Origin: Paenibacillus alginolyticus DSM 5050 = NBRC 15375
GTDB taxonomy: Bacteria; Bacillota; Bacilli; Paenibacillales; NBRC-103111
NCBI RefSeq assembly: GCF_000422905.1
Contig: NZ_AUGY01000010.1
Location: forward strand, 62,001 to 126,000
Direction: 5' to 3'
DNA: 64,000 nucleotides
Shown here: positions 19,181 through 29,274 of the stretch, piece after piece
Numbering within the stretch: the stretch's first letter is position 1
How the letters are laid out: each line of letters starts with the position of its first letter
The notes under the pieces: generated by a model
Database searches by the model: none
Told to the model about the DNA's origin: nothing
The model's input: only the letters and a program-made list of their open reading frames with translations
Translations under genes and position numbers: made by a program

Positions 19181-19196
19181 TATATGCCCCTATTTA

Positions 19197-21518
19197 TTAC
19201 AATCTCACGACTATCTTCGATACGCCAGATTCAGGTGTCAGCACGACGCCGATGGCTGATCTTGTCCAAGTTGCTCCTTCTAAGGATAAGATTTGATTGA
19301 TGCCTCTTAGTACAAGGGTGAAAGGTTTCGTTCCGCCTTGAATAGAGATGTCGACCAGTTCATTCATTCGGACGGCTTTTACGGTTAATTGCAGATTAGC
19401 TTGCGTGTCATAAATCGACGTTTCCGCGACAGATCCATCCTCCAATTCAAACAAATGAAGAGATACGCCATCCGCATAATCATAATCGGGCTTCTGCTCA
19501 TTTGCCCCTATGGCAAGCAGCGTATTAGGTTTAGCAAGCAAGGGCAGCGTCATATAGCCATGCGTTTCTTCCTGCCATTTGCCGCCTTCAACAACTCGTC
19601 CGCTGAAGAAATCGGTCCAACGACCTTCGGGAACATAGTACATCACCGTACCTTGATCATTAAAGATTGGGGCTACGAGCAGGTTGTCACCTAGCATGTA
19701 CTGCGTATCCAGATGATGAGTGGACGGATCTGATGCAAAATCCAGCACCATAGCGCGCATCATCGGAATCCCCATTTCCGTGGATTGGATAGCACTTGCG
19801 AACAGATAGGGCATCAGCGTACTTTTTAGCTTGGTAAAATGTCGGAGTACATCGACCGCCTCTTCGTCAAACAGCCACGGGACACGGTAAGATTCATTGC
19901 CGTGCAGACGGCTGTGGGAAGACAGTAGGCCAAAGGCTACCCAGCGTTTATAAATATCGGGCGGGGCCGTCTTTTCAAAACCGCTGATGTCATGGCTCCA
20001 GAATCCGAAACCGGATAAACCGAGTGAAAGGCCTCCGCGAAGTGACTCCGCCATGGAGTCGTAATTGGCCGAGCAGTCGCCGCCCCAGTGTACGGGGAAT
20101 TGCTGCCCTCCGGCCGTAGCGGAGCGGGCAAATAACATGGCCTCGTTCTTGCCGAGTTTTTCTTCCAGCACTTCAAATACGGCCTTATTGTATAGGAATG
20201 TATAGTAGTTATGCATTTTCAATGGATCCGAACCATCGTGGTATTTGACATCGGTCGGGATGCGCTCACCGAAATCCGTTTTGAAGCAATCCACGCCCAT
20301 ATCGATCAGCCGTCTTAAATGACCTTTGTACCATTCTGTGGCTTCCGGATTGGTGAAATCGACAAGCCCCATGCCGGCCTGCCAGAGATCCCACTGCCAA
20401 ACATGGTCATCCAAGGTTTTGACCAAATATCCTTTGTCCATGCCTTCTTGAAAGAGCGGTGATTTCTGACCAATGTATGAATTGATCCAGACGCAAATTT
20501 TGAGCCCCTTGTCCTTTAAACGTCCAAGCATACCTACCGGATCGGGGAACATATCGGCATCCCACTCAAAGTTGGTCCATTGATATTCCTTCATCCAGAA
20601 ACAATCAAAATGGAACACATGCAGTGGAAGGTCTCGTTCAAACATGCCGTCAATGAAACTGTTCACGGTAGCTTCATCATAATCCGTTGTGAAAGAGGTT
20701 GTTAACCACAGACCGAACGACCATGCCGGCGGCAAAGCGGGTTTACCGGTAAGCTTCGTGTAATTATTCAGAACATCTTTTAGCGTTTTGCCGCCAATAA
20801 TGAAATACTCCACACTCTCGCCAGGTACGCTGAACTGGACTTTGGACACAACCTCAGAGCCGACTTCGAACGAAACGTGCTCGGGATGATTGACGAAAAC
20901 GCCGTATCCTTTACTGGATAAGTAAAAGGGTATATTTTTGTAGGCTTGTTCACTGCTCGTGCCGCCATCTTCGTTCCAAATATCTACGGTCTGCCCGTTC
21001 TTCACTACATTTGTAAACCGTTCTCCTAATCCGTAAATATGCTCACCAATGCCAAGCTCGAGCTGCTCGCGAAAGTAAATCTCTTTGTCTGCTGTGGTAA
21101 TATGCCCCGCACCTTTACTGTTGGTACCGGTTAAACGACGGCCTTCGAAGAAGAATTCAGCTCCCCATGTACTATGTTTGCTGGCTTTTACGCTTAATCC
21201 GCCGGATTTCATAGTCACATGATCGTTGCTGTCATCGATAGAAACAGGAGTTTGCAGATTATCGAACAATTCAAAAGCTGGTCCTTGCGAGCGCTTGCCT
21301 GCATGATGTGTCCATCGTACACGGATGATATCGGGAAGGGGCGAGCTCAATTCACAAGTTAGCATCGCGCCATTTAAGGTATCCCCTTTTCGCTGAATCT
21401 TCCGTGCGGCAGCATATACAGTCAGACTGCTATCTTCTTGATGTACATCGCGGACATCGACAGGATTAAGGACGGTGTAGCCTTCTTTTGCCATCCAATA
21501 ACCGTTAGAAAATTTCAT
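19197..21518 (-). CDS. yicI: Alpha-xylosidase (glycoside hydrolase family 31, YicI type)
   Basis: A cytosolic glycosidase of 773 residues that removes alpha-linked xylose from oligosaccharides such as isoprimeverose or xyloglucan fragments. The start at 21518 is chosen because GGAGG lies ten bases upstream and the N-terminus MKFSNGYW then lines up with YicI. The catalytic nucleophile is in FKTDFGERIP (Asp ~415) and the acid/base in HWGGD (Asp ~481). These positions match Asp416 and Asp482 of E. coli YicI. The length also matches. The KTDFGERIP form is typical of alpha-xylosidases rather than alpha-glucosidases. It is divergent from an AraC regulator and next to two sugar importers, which supports a role in plant-glycan catabolism. 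Confidence 0.93.
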   Translation of the reverse strand: MKFSNGYWMAKEGYTVLNPVDVRDVHQEDSSLTVYAAARKIQRKGDTLNGAMLTCELSSPLPDIIRVRWTHHAGKRSQGPAFELFDNLQTPVSIDDSNDHVTMKSGGLSVKASKHSTWGAEFFFEGRRLTGTNSKGAGHITTADKEIYFREQLELGIGEHIYGLGERFTNVVKNGQTVDIWNEDGGTSSEQAYKNIPFYLSSKGYGVFVNHPEHVSFEVGSEVVSKVQFSVPGESVEYFIIGGKTLKDVLNNYTKLTGKPALPPAWSFGLWLTTSFTTDYDEATVNSFIDGMFERDLPLHVFHFDCFWMKEYQWTNFEWDADMFPDPVGMLGRLKDKGLKICVWINSYIGQKSPLFQEGMDKGYLVKTLDDHVWQWDLWQAGMGLVDFTNPEATEWYKGHLRRLIDMGVDCFKTDFGERIPTDVKYHDGSDPLKMHNYYTFLYNKAVFEVLEEKLGKNEAMLFARSATAGGQQFPVHWGGDCSANYDSMAESLRGGLSLGLSGFGFWSHDISGFEKTAPPDIYKRWVAFGLLSSHSRLHGNESYRVPWLFDEEAVDVLRHFTKLKSTLMPYLFASAIQSTEMGIPMMRAMVLDFASDPSTHHLDTQYMLGDNLLVAPIFNDQGTVMYYVPEGRWTDFFSGRVVEGGKWQEETHGYMTLPLLAKPNTLLAIGANEQKPDYDYADGVSLHLFELEDGSVAETSIYDTQANLQLTVKAVRMNELVDISIQGGTKPFTLVLRGINQILSLEGATWTRSAIGVVLTPESGVSKIVVRL

Positions 21519-21649
21519 TGCCATCATCCCTCCAAAGTGTTGTATTATAATTATATTGATTTAAAAACGCCATTCCTTTCGTTATATTGTTAAATAATAT
21601 CAGTATTTTGACATACGATTTGAAATTCTCTAAAGGGGGAACTGCCGCC

Positions 21650-22573
21650 ATGCAGCAAGCCAATTTAAAAGAGGACCGCATTCACGGTGATCCGCTTTAT
21701 CCAATCCGAGTGTATGAAATCTGCTGCCAGCCAGGGGAAGAACTGCTTGAACTCCATTGGCATGATGAGTTGGAGTTTCTCATGCTTACCAAGGGTAAGG
21801 CGGTATTCCGTGTTTCTATGGATGACTATGAATTGGAAGCTGGGGAAGCAATTTTCGTGAATTCCGGTCAGCTTCATTCTGGTCGTATATCCGCAAACGA
21901 AGAATGTTTCTTCACTGCCGTGGTGTTTCATTCGGATATTTTGGGAGGCGAGAGGTTTGATCTCGTTCGTGAGAAATATATTAACCCGCTAATCCAGCAG
22001 AAATTTGTCACTCCTGCCCACATCACCCATCATACGGCTGAGGAGAGGGAGCTATTAGCGTTGTTGTTGCAAGTGTTTGATTTGAATATAAATGAAAGGC
22101 CGTTATATGAGCTTTCTACAAAGGGGTTGCTGCAAGTAATCATTTCAAAGCTAATAATGCTGGGAGGTCCTGCTTTTCGTGAGCTTCCTCCTTCTGTGAA
22201 CCCTACGCACATAGATCGTTTAAAGCTGATTATCGAATATATGCAAATGAACTACAGCAGTCCGATTCGATTGGAGGACCTCGCGGCGATCGTTTCTTTC
22301 AGCGAGTCTTATTTCTGCCGATATTTCAAGGGTTTTACAGGAAAAAGTCCACTGGAATACTTAAACCAGGTGCGGGCGCAGCGAGCGGCTTTCCTTCTAA
22401 AGGATACCAACAAGAAGATTACTGAGATTTCGTTTGATGTGGGCTTCAATACCTTGAGTTATTTTATCGGCGTGTTTAAAACGCATTTTGGTCATACACC
22501 TTCTGAATATCGCAAAAGATTAAGGACAAACGAGGGAACGGGGGGATATTCACGAATCATTGTTTCTAGTTGA
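21650..22573 (+). CDS. AraC family regulator with cupin sensor domain
   Basis: A one-component transcription regulator of 307 residues. The ATG at 21650 is preferred because AAAGGGGG lies ten bases upstream; the longer frame from 21587 has no comparable site. The N-terminal half (~10-165) is an AraC-type cupin (HWHDELEFLMLTKGKAVFRV, then EAIFVNSGQLHSG). The C-terminal double helix-turn-helix spans ~190-295 (SESYFCRYFKGFTGKSPLEY; FNTLSYFIGVFKTHFGHTP). It is divergent from the alpha-xylosidase gene and directly upstream of sensor kinase B. It most likely controls the xylosidase, the importer, or both in response to a sugar. Confidence 0.92.
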   Translation: MQQANLKEDRIHGDPLYPIRVYEICCQPGEELLELHWHDELEFLMLTKGKAVFRVSMDDYELEAGEAIFVNSGQLHSGRISANEECFFTAVVFHSDILGGERFDLVREKYINPLIQQKFVTPAHITHHTAEERELLALLLQVFDLNINERPLYELSTKGLLQVIISKLIMLGGPAFRELPPSVNPTHIDRLKLIIEYMQMNYSSPIRLEDLAAIVSFSESYFCRYFKGFTGKSPLEYLNQVRAQRAAFLLKDTNKKITEISFDVGFNTLSYFIGVFKTHFGHTPSEYRKRLRTNEGTGGYSRIIVSS

Positions 22574-22603
22574 ATTTAGCCTGATCGGGGGGAGTGATTG
22601 CAG

Positions 22604-24364
22604 ATGTTTGTTAAGATGTTGGAGAATGTGAAGTCATTTCTATACGATTACTTAACGTTGAAAAAGAGGATTTTTATTATTTTCTTATGCAGTACATTGA
22701 TTCCATTTATTTGTATCGTTCTTATCTCTTATTACGCGATTTATTCCATTCTTACTAATAAAATTCAGAGCGGTATTCAAAGCAATTTAAAGCAAGTAGA
22801 GCTTTCCTTAGAAAGTACGATAAGCAATTTGAATCATGTATCCCAACAGCTTGCTTTTGCAGGAAGTGTCGGTAAGAAGTTGGATCAAATGTTATCGCTT
22901 CCAGCAAGTCAATCTTTCGAACGCTCGCAAATGATAAGTGAATTAAAAGATGAATTAAGCTTAGTCACCTTTACCAATCCCAATATTGGTTTAACCTTAT
23001 ACTATTTTCAAAATGACCATACGTATGATCTCGAAAATTCGGGCGTAAAGGAGAATTTTTCCCCTGAAAAGTTGCCATTGCTTGCAGAATACTCGGGAAT
23101 TTCTTATTACGGTCCTCATTTAAGCAACAATCAATTTGATAATAATTTTGTTTTATCTGCACGAAGGAAAGTGGATTTACCTCAACGTGACGATGTCTAT
23201 GTCTACATTGAAACGGGGTTTCATCTTACACAAAACATTCTGAATAATGATCAATTCGGAGGAACGAATCTCCATGTTTTCCTAGATAATAATGGGAGAA
23301 TCGCGTTTAGTGAGCTTCCCAATTCCTTTGTGAAAGATACGATCTTCCCCAACTTTTCTAAAGAAAAAACCTTTGGTACATATAATGAATTTTATTGGTT
23401 TAGGCAGGCAAGCAATCAAGGCTGGAGTATCGTGTCGGTCATTCCGAAAGCGGATTACAACAAAGAAATGAATCAGTGGTTTGTTCAAATCTTGCTGTTT
23501 TCACTCCTTTTTCTAGGGATGAGTGTACTCATGGCTTGGCTCTTATGGAAGATGGTATATCTCCCTTTGAATGGCTTTAATAAAGAAATCAAGCTGATGG
23601 CGCAAAACCGAACCCAGACGGTTACCGTACGAACAAAAATACCAGAGTTTGATTTTCTACTGCATCAATTTAGGCAAATGAGAGAACAAATTTGGAATTT
23701 ATTTGCCGAAGTCGAAATAAAAGAGAAGCGAAGAGTGGATCTTGAGGTAGAAAAGCTGCTCTATCAAATTAATCCTCATTTTTTGATGAATACGTTGGAT
23801 ACGGTACATTGGTTAGCCGTCATGAATGGTCAGAACGAAATCGATCGTCTTGTATCCTCATTAAATAAGCTGCTGCATTATAATTTAGGCAAACTGGGAC
23901 AGGCCTCAACCATTCATGAAGAGATAGAAGCCTTAAAGCAATATCTGATTTTACAGCAAATCCGCTATGATTTTAAGTTTGATGTCCAGATGAATGTCGA
24001 TGAAGAGGTATGGAACATGCCGGTTCCTCGTTTTATCCTCCAACCGCTTGTCGAAAATTCGCTTTATCATGGGTTAAGTGATGATGGGTACATCAAGGTA
24101 GATGTCAGTTTAACGAATGCGATTCAGATCTCGATTCATGATAACGGTTCAGGCATGTCGGAAGAAACGATTCATAACCTATTGCATAATGCGGAAACGG
24201 AAAACAAAAAAGTCGGTATGGGGATTGGGTTAAATTATGTCAAGCGAATGCTCGAATCCCAATATGGCGACCGGGCGGCCCTGAGTATTAAGAGTGTTAT
24301 CGGAAAAGGGACAACCATACTTGTTTCCTTACCTATTATGGAGGTGAAAACCCGTCATGATTAA
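22604..24364 (+). CDS. YesM-type sensor histidine kinase (operon B)
   Basis: A membrane sensor of 587 residues. The ATG at 22604 is chosen because GGGGGGAG lies nine bases before it; a TTG two codons upstream overlaps that spacing. It has TM1 (~20-45), an extracellular sensor region (~46-295), TM2 (~296-322), HAMP (~322-375) and His_kinase plus HATPase domains. The phosphoacceptor motif is intact: LYQINPHFLMNTLDTVHW (~384-401). ATP-site motifs follow: QPLVENS (~480), DNGSGM and GIGLNYV. It is translationally coupled to the response regulator by an eight-base overlap. It presumably senses an extracellular sugar or a bound solute-binding protein. Confidence 0.93.
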   Translation: MFVKMLENVKSFLYDYLTLKKRIFIIFLCSTLIPFICIVLISYYAIYSILTNKIQSGIQSNLKQVELSLESTISNLNHVSQQLAFAGSVGKKLDQMLSLPASQSFERSQMISELKDELSLVTFTNPNIGLTLYYFQNDHTYDLENSGVKENFSPEKLPLLAEYSGISYYGPHLSNNQFDNNFVLSARRKVDLPQRDDVYVYIETGFHLTQNILNNDQFGGTNLHVFLDNNGRIAFSELPNSFVKDTIFPNFSKEKTFGTYNEFYWFRQASNQGWSIVSVIPKADYNKEMNQWFVQILLFSLLFLGMSVLMAWLLWKMVYLPLNGFNKEIKLMAQNRTQTVTVRTKIPEFDFLLHQFRQMREQIWNLFAEVEIKEKRRVDLEVEKLLYQINPHFLMNTLDTVHWLAVMNGQNEIDRLVSSLNKLLHYNLGKLGQASTIHEEIEALKQYLILQQIRYDFKFDVQMNVDEEVWNMPVPRFILQPLVENSLYHGLSDDGYIKVDVSLTNAIQISIHDNGSGMSEETIHNLLHNAETENKKVGMGIGLNYVKRMLESQYGDRAALSIKSVIGKGTTILVSLPIMEVKTRHD

Positions 24365-25481
24365 AGTGATGATTGTCGATGATGATAAATTGGTTCGCAA
24401 AGGTCTTATATCAGCCATGCCTTGGCACGATTTTGACATGGAGGTTGTTGGGGAAGCAAGTAATGGCGAGAAAGCCTTGGAATTTATAGCAGCGAACGCG
24501 ATAGATTTATTGCTGACTGATTTGGCGATGCCTGTTATGTCGGGGATCGAGTTACTGAAAATCGTGAGAAAGCAATATCCAAGTATTTATACCGTCGTGC
24601 TAACCTTCCATCAGGATTTTGAATATATCCAAGAAGCACTGAGACTAGGGGCTATTGATTATATTGCCAAGGTTCAGCTTGAAAAGGAGCGTTTTGAGGA
24701 AGTGTTGGAGCGGATTTACAAGCGGATTAAGGAGGAGCAGAAGCATGCACCTAATCCACATGATATCTTCTATGATAGTGAGCCATCAAATGGCGTTGGA
24801 TCTGCAGCTTATGAAGGGGACAATCACCAACTGGAGGCAGCTCGAAAAGATTTAAGCCTAGTGAAGGAGCAATGGTCAAGTCACGAATGGGTCTATCAGG
24901 ATAACCTCTTTACGACTCATGTCCATGATTTGAAGCAGCTGCGTTTGCCTCAAACGAAGCTGATCGGGTTGCTATATGCGTTAATCGACAAGTGGAATCT
25001 TTTATTTCATCCGATTGATTTGGCGGAAATCCAATTGCCTGATGCATTCGAAAGTTGGCATGAGGTTGAGGATTGGTTGATGGTTACTCGTGAAAAGATT
25101 CGCAAGGCGATTGATAAACCCTCTTTTTCACAAGAGGTTGTAGACTGTGTGATGAAAGCTGTTTACATCGCAAATGATGAGATGAAAGAGCAGATTACGG
25201 CCTCGAGCATTGCGAAGCGGGTTAACATGAGTAGAAGCTACTTCAGCCAGTGCTTTAAAGAAATTGTAGGCATAAATTTTAGTGAGCATTTACGCCACAA
25301 ACGCATAGAGAAAGCAAAGGAGTATCTGCTTTATACGAACAAGACCATTCTCTGGATTGCTGAGAACGTGGGATACATGGATGAAAAGTATTTTAGCCGC
25401 ACCTTTCGAGAGCAAACAGGCCTGTTGCCAAGCGAGTATCGGCTGAAGAGTGCAACGGGTAGAGAAATGTCCGAAAATTAG
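24357..25481 (+). CDS. YesN-type response regulator with AraC HTH (operon B)
   Basis: A response regulator of 374 residues, shorter than its counterpart in cluster A (522) because the middle linker is reduced. The receiver domain (~1-120) has VDDDK and the phosphorylatable Asp in LTDLAMP (~54). The conserved lysine lies in YIAKVQL rather than the usual YLLKP. The AraC helix-turn-helix region spans ~275-370 (SRSYFSQCFKEIVGINFSEH). It is likely to activate the importer genes that start at 25642. Confidence 0.92.
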   Translation: MIKVMIVDDDKLVRKGLISAMPWHDFDMEVVGEASNGEKALEFIAANAIDLLLTDLAMPVMSGIELLKIVRKQYPSIYTVVLTFHQDFEYIQEALRLGAIDYIAKVQLEKERFEEVLERIYKRIKEEQKHAPNPHDIFYDSEPSNGVGSAAYEGDNHQLEAARKDLSLVKEQWSSHEWVYQDNLFTTHVHDLKQLRLPQTKLIGLLYALIDKWNLLFHPIDLAEIQLPDAFESWHEVEDWLMVTREKIRKAIDKPSFSQEVVDCVMKAVYIANDEMKEQITASSIAKRVNMSRSYFSQCFKEIVGINFSEHLRHKRIEKAKEYLLYTNKTILWIAENVGYMDEKYFSRTFREQTGLLPSEYRLKSATGREMSEN

Positions 25482-25641
25482 TGGGTCAAATGCTGTGAAT
25501 TCATGAGAAAAAGGGGATTACCTGCGAATTCTCGGTCATTTACCTCTCTACATCTGTAACCGTTTTCCATCCTAGCAGCGTGATATTTCGTGATACTTTT
25601 AGGATGTAGATAAATTCTAAAAGCGAAAGAAGGGGCTTTAT

Positions 25642-27360
25642 ATGAGAAGATCTAAACAAAGCATGCTGCTGTTACTTGCTGGGATGCTAGTCGTATTATC
25701 GGCATGTTCAGAGACGGCGAAGCAATCACCCAAAACGGAGGCTACGCCTGCGCAAATGGGTGCAACACAATCAGCAACCGCGCCAAGTGAAGCGGGTCCA
25801 TTCGCCAAATCGACCAAACCGATTACGATTAAAATTGGTAAAGATGTAGATGCATCCGATAAGAGCTTGCCAGCGGGAGACTCCCCTGAGAACAACCCGT
25901 ATACCCGTTATATCAAAGACAACTTGAATATCGATACCAAAATTGTTTGGCAGGCTGCCAGCGGTAAAGATTACGATCAAAAAGTTAATTTATCCATAGC
26001 CAGTAACGATTTGCCGGATGCGTTGGTTGTGAAAGATACACAATTCAGACAGATGGTCAAAAGCGGTCAACTCGCGGATCTAACCGAAGTTTATAATAAA
26101 TACGCCTCGCCAGCGATCAAACATATCATTGAAACGACGCAAGGGCTTGCGCTTAAAGCTGTTACCGTTGATGGGAAGATGTATGCACTTCCTAACGTCA
26201 CGACAGAATCAGATATGGTTCATATGATGTGGATTCGCAAGGATTGGTTGGACAAATTAGGCCTTCAACCGCCTAAAACCATCGACGAATTAGAAAAAGT
26301 AGCCAAAGCTTTTGTCGAACAAGATCCAGACGGGAATGGAAAAGCCGATACCATTGGCATAACAGGCCCGCAATTAGGCGGTTTACTGAATGCCGATTTT
26401 ATCAATCCCAATAATAATAACTATGGTTTCGACCCTATCTTTTCTTCGTATCATTCTTATCCAGGATTTTGGCTAAAAGGTGCAGATGGTAAAACAACCT
26501 ATGGCTCCCTTCAGCCAGAAACGAAGCAAGCTCTCTCGAAGCTGCGTGATCTCTATTCCAAAGGTTTAATTGATAAGGAAATGACCATTCGGAAGGATGC
26601 GCAGGAACTGATTAAGAATGGAACTTCAGGCATTTATTTTGGACTATGGTGGGCTGGAGGGTACGGTCCATTAGCCGATGCGATTAAGAATAATCCGAAG
26701 GCAAATTGGCAAGCGTATACGGCTCCATTGGATGTGAATGGTGAATTCACACCGCACATGGGGAACCCGTCCAATCAATATCTGGTTGTTCGAAAAGGTT
26801 ACGAGCATCCGGAAGCCGCTATTCAAATGGAAAATCTTTTGCTGCGTGATGAATCCAAATTCGATGTCAAAGTGGCAATTGGAAACTATCCTTTACGTGT
26901 TGTTTTTGCCCCAATGGATGAGATGGATGTCACTTACAAGATGATGAAAGAGGTTCTTGCAGGTACCAAGAAACCGGAGGATCTAGATATTCCAGGATAT
27001 AAATTACTAAAAGCCGATGCTGAAAAAGTGAAAAAAGTAAAACTCGAGCCTTATGACAAGAATGATATTCAATACTGGGATCCTAACGCGGATTTAGGGA
27101 CATGGAAGCGTATGTACTCCACATTCGTAGGGATATCCCCGCTGCAGCAGCCGTTCAAGAAAACCTATAGCGTGACCTATTCGCAGACGAAAACCATGGA
27201 AAGCAAATGGGCTTTACTTGATAAATTAGAGAAGGAAACATTCCTCAAAATTATTATGGGCGCTGCACCGTTGGATTCTTTTGATAAGTTCGTACAAGAT
27301 TGGAAAAAGCAGGGCGGAGATCAAATTCTGGCTGAAATCGATGAGAGTATCAAACAGTAA
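25642..27360 (+). CDS. Extracellular sugar-binding lipoprotein (operon B)
   Basis: The solute-binding component of importer B, 572 residues. The signal peptide ends in the lipobox LSAC, with the lipidated Cys at about residue 22. A short Ala/Thr/Pro linker follows, then an LplA-like SBP_bac_1 fold. The start follows AAGAAGGGG. In operon B the binding protein is first and the permeases follow, the reverse of operon A. A hairpin lies between this gene and the first permease, which would favour higher expression of the binding protein. Confidence 0.92.
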   Translation: MRRSKQSMLLLLAGMLVVLSACSETAKQSPKTEATPAQMGATQSATAPSEAGPFAKSTKPITIKIGKDVDASDKSLPAGDSPENNPYTRYIKDNLNIDTKIVWQAASGKDYDQKVNLSIASNDLPDALVVKDTQFRQMVKSGQLADLTEVYNKYASPAIKHIIETTQGLALKAVTVDGKMYALPNVTTESDMVHMMWIRKDWLDKLGLQPPKTIDELEKVAKAFVEQDPDGNGKADTIGITGPQLGGLLNADFINPNNNNYGFDPIFSSYHSYPGFWLKGADGKTTYGSLQPETKQALSKLRDLYSKGLIDKEMTIRKDAQELIKNGTSGIYFGLWWAGGYGPLADAIKNNPKANWQAYTAPLDVNGEFTPHMGNPSNQYLVVRKGYEHPEAAIQMENLLLRDESKFDVKVAIGNYPLRVVFAPMDEMDVTYKMMKEVLAGTKKPEDLDIPGYKLLKADAEKVKKVKLEPYDKNDIQYWDPNADLGTWKRMYSTFVGISPLQQPFKKTYSVTYSQTKTMESKWALLDKLEKETFLKIIMGAAPLDSFDKFVQDWKKQGGDQILAEIDESIKQ

Positions 27361-27369
27361 GAAGCATGG

Positions 27370-27397
27370 AGGCGTCAGAGAACTCTGGCGCCTTTCC
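27370..27397 (+). terminator. Intercistronic hairpin after binding-protein gene
   Basis: AGGCGTCAGA (27370-27379) pairs with TCTGGCGCCT (27384-27393) around a GAAC loop, with one wobble pair. It is followed by the short tail TTCC. The tail is poor, so it is more likely a partial terminator or an mRNA-stabilising hairpin than a full stop. Confidence 0.6.
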
Positions 27398-27430
27398 CTT
27401 ACAATAGAGAGAATGGAAGTGATCGGTAGG

Positions 27431-28321
27431 ATGGTTACGAAAGGGTTTGCCAAACATTACTATCTCATGCTTCTTCCTGGATTTATCTGGTTGACGCTGT
27501 TTAGTATCGTTCCTATGTTCGGGATTGTCATTGCTTTTCAAGATTTTAATCCGGGTTTAGGCATGTTTCGTTCCGAATGGGTCGGCTTGGAAAATTTCAA
27601 GTATATGTTCACGCTTAATGATAGTAAAACGGTGTTTTTTAATACGTTATTTATCGCCGTCATGAAGATTATTGCGAATATGATTGTACCGCTTATCTTC
27701 GCTTTATTACTGAATGAATTACGCGTTGCTTTTTTAAAAAGATGGGTACAAACGATTGTTTATTTACCGCATTTTCTATCGTGGGTCATTCTTTCGGGTA
27801 TCTTGTTGGACGTATTGTCTTATAAAGGACCTGTTAACAGCTTCTTGGGCATATTCGGTATAAGCCCGACTTTGTTTTTTGCCAAGGCGGAATGGTTTCC
27901 TTTTATTATCGTGGGAAGTGACGTGTGGAAGGAATTCGGATTTAACACGATTATTTTTTTGGCGGCTTTAACGGGGATCAATCCTGCGCTATACGAAGCT
28001 GCTGCGATTGACGGTGCCACTCGCTGGCAGCGATTAGTTCATGTCACACTTCCTGGCATTATAACAACGGTTATCTTACTTTCAGTGCTCAGCCTGGGCA
28101 ATGTCTTAAATGCTGGATTTGACCAAATTTTCAACCTCTATAATCCTCTTGTCTATTCAAGCGGAGATATTATTGACACATGGGTCTATCGGACAGGTTT
28201 ATTGAATCTCCAGTATGGATTGGCAACGGCAATGGGACTATTAAAATCAGTCATCAGTTTTCTTCTAATTACAACTTCCTATTTCCTAGCTGCTAAGTTT
28301 GCAAATTATCGTATTTTTTAA
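27431..28321 (+). CDS. Sugar ABC transporter permease, LplB type (operon B)
   Basis: A membrane subunit of importer B. From the ATG at 27431 it has 296 residues (MVTKGFAKHYYLMLLPGFIW). A longer frame reaches back into the preceding gene and is unlikely to be used; 27413 is another possible start. About six helices are present. The EAA loop reads EAAAIDGATRWQRLVHVTLP, and MFGIVIAFQDFNPG near the first helix marks the LplB class. The neighbours on both sides belong to the same importer. Confidence 0.9.
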   Translation: MVTKGFAKHYYLMLLPGFIWLTLFSIVPMFGIVIAFQDFNPGLGMFRSEWVGLENFKYMFTLNDSKTVFFNTLFIAVMKIIANMIVPLIFALLLNELRVAFLKRWVQTIVYLPHFLSWVILSGILLDVLSYKGPVNSFLGIFGISPTLFFAKAEWFPFIIVGSDVWKEFGFNTIIFLAALTGINPALYEAAAIDGATRWQRLVHVTLPGIITTVILLSVLSLGNVLNAGFDQIFNLYNPLVYSSGDIIDTWVYRTGLLNLQYGLATAMGLLKSVISFLLITTSYFLAAKFANYRIF

Positions 28322-28338
28322 TATAAAGGAGCATGAAA

Positions 28339-29223
28339 ATGGTCAAAGAAACAACAATCGGCTCCAGAGTATTCGATCTTTTCCTTATCGTGCTGCTGGT
28401 TGGCATAGCGTTATTATGTGTTCTTCCTTTATGGTATACCCTTGCTGTTTCGTTAAGTGATAATGCAGCAGCATCCTCGGGGCAAGTTGGCTTATGGCCG
28501 GTGGGGTTTAATTTTAACTCTTATCATGAGATCATGGGTGACAGTAAGTTTTTTAACTCGTTCTGGATTTCCATACAGCGAGTCGTTCTAGGATCGAGTC
28601 TTAACTTCGTGATTATTATTCTGATGGGTTACCCCTTATCCAAAAACGCGAAGGACTTACCGTTTAGAAATGTGCTGATGTGGATATTGGTGTTTACCAT
28701 GCTATTTAATGGAGGATTAATTCCTTGGTATCAAACGGTTAAATCATTAGGCTTGATCAATAATATTTGGGCACTTGTCTTAGGTAACAGTGTACCGATT
28801 TTCAGTGTGATTCTGGTTATTAACTATTTCCGCAATCTGCCTAAGGAATTGGAAGAGGCGGCACTTGTCGACGGTGCGGGGCCTTGGTATATGCTTATCA
28901 AAATTTTCATTCCACTGGCGGTTCCCGTGTTGGCAACTGTAACTTTGTTCAGTATCGTATATCACTGGAATGAGTTTTTTAATGGTCTTGTGCTGATGTC
29001 GAATGCGGATCATTACCCGCTGCAAACTTACATTCAGCAATTGGTCGTTATTGTGGATGCCAATACCATGACCGCGGAACAAATTCAGAAGATGAGTGAG
29101 CTTTCTAATCAGACCTTGAACGCGGCTAAAATCTTTATTGCTATGATCCCGGTTCTCATCATATATCCGTTTCTCCAACGATTTTTTATTCATGGGATTA
29201 CGTTAGGGTCTGTTAAAGAGTAA
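28339..29223 (+). CDS. Sugar ABC transporter permease, YtcP type (operon B)
   Basis: The second membrane subunit of importer B, 294 residues. The ATG at 28339 is chosen because AAGGAG lies seven bases before it; the ATG at 28333 would leave almost no spacing. The EAA loop is EEAALVDGAGPWYMLIKIFI (shown in part) and the C-terminus RFFIHGITLGSVKE is characteristic of the class. It is the last gene of operon B. About 300 bases of repeat-bearing, gene-free sequence follow before a hairpin. Confidence 0.91.
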   Translation: MVKETTIGSRVFDLFLIVLLVGIALLCVLPLWYTLAVSLSDNAAASSGQVGLWPVGFNFNSYHEIMGDSKFFNSFWISIQRVVLGSSLNFVIIILMGYPLSKNAKDLPFRNVLMWILVFTMLFNGGLIPWYQTVKSLGLINNIWALVLGNSVPIFSVILVINYFRNLPKELEEAALVDGAGPWYMLIKIFIPLAVPVLATVTLFSIVYHWNEFFNGLVLMSNADHYPLQTYIQQLVVIVDANTMTAEQIQKMSELSNQTLNAAKIFIAMIPVLIIYPFLQRFFIHGITLGSVKE

Positions 29224-29274
29224 GGGAACGAGGAGGCGTTATTTGAGCGAAAACATGCAAAATCGTGGCGAAAT

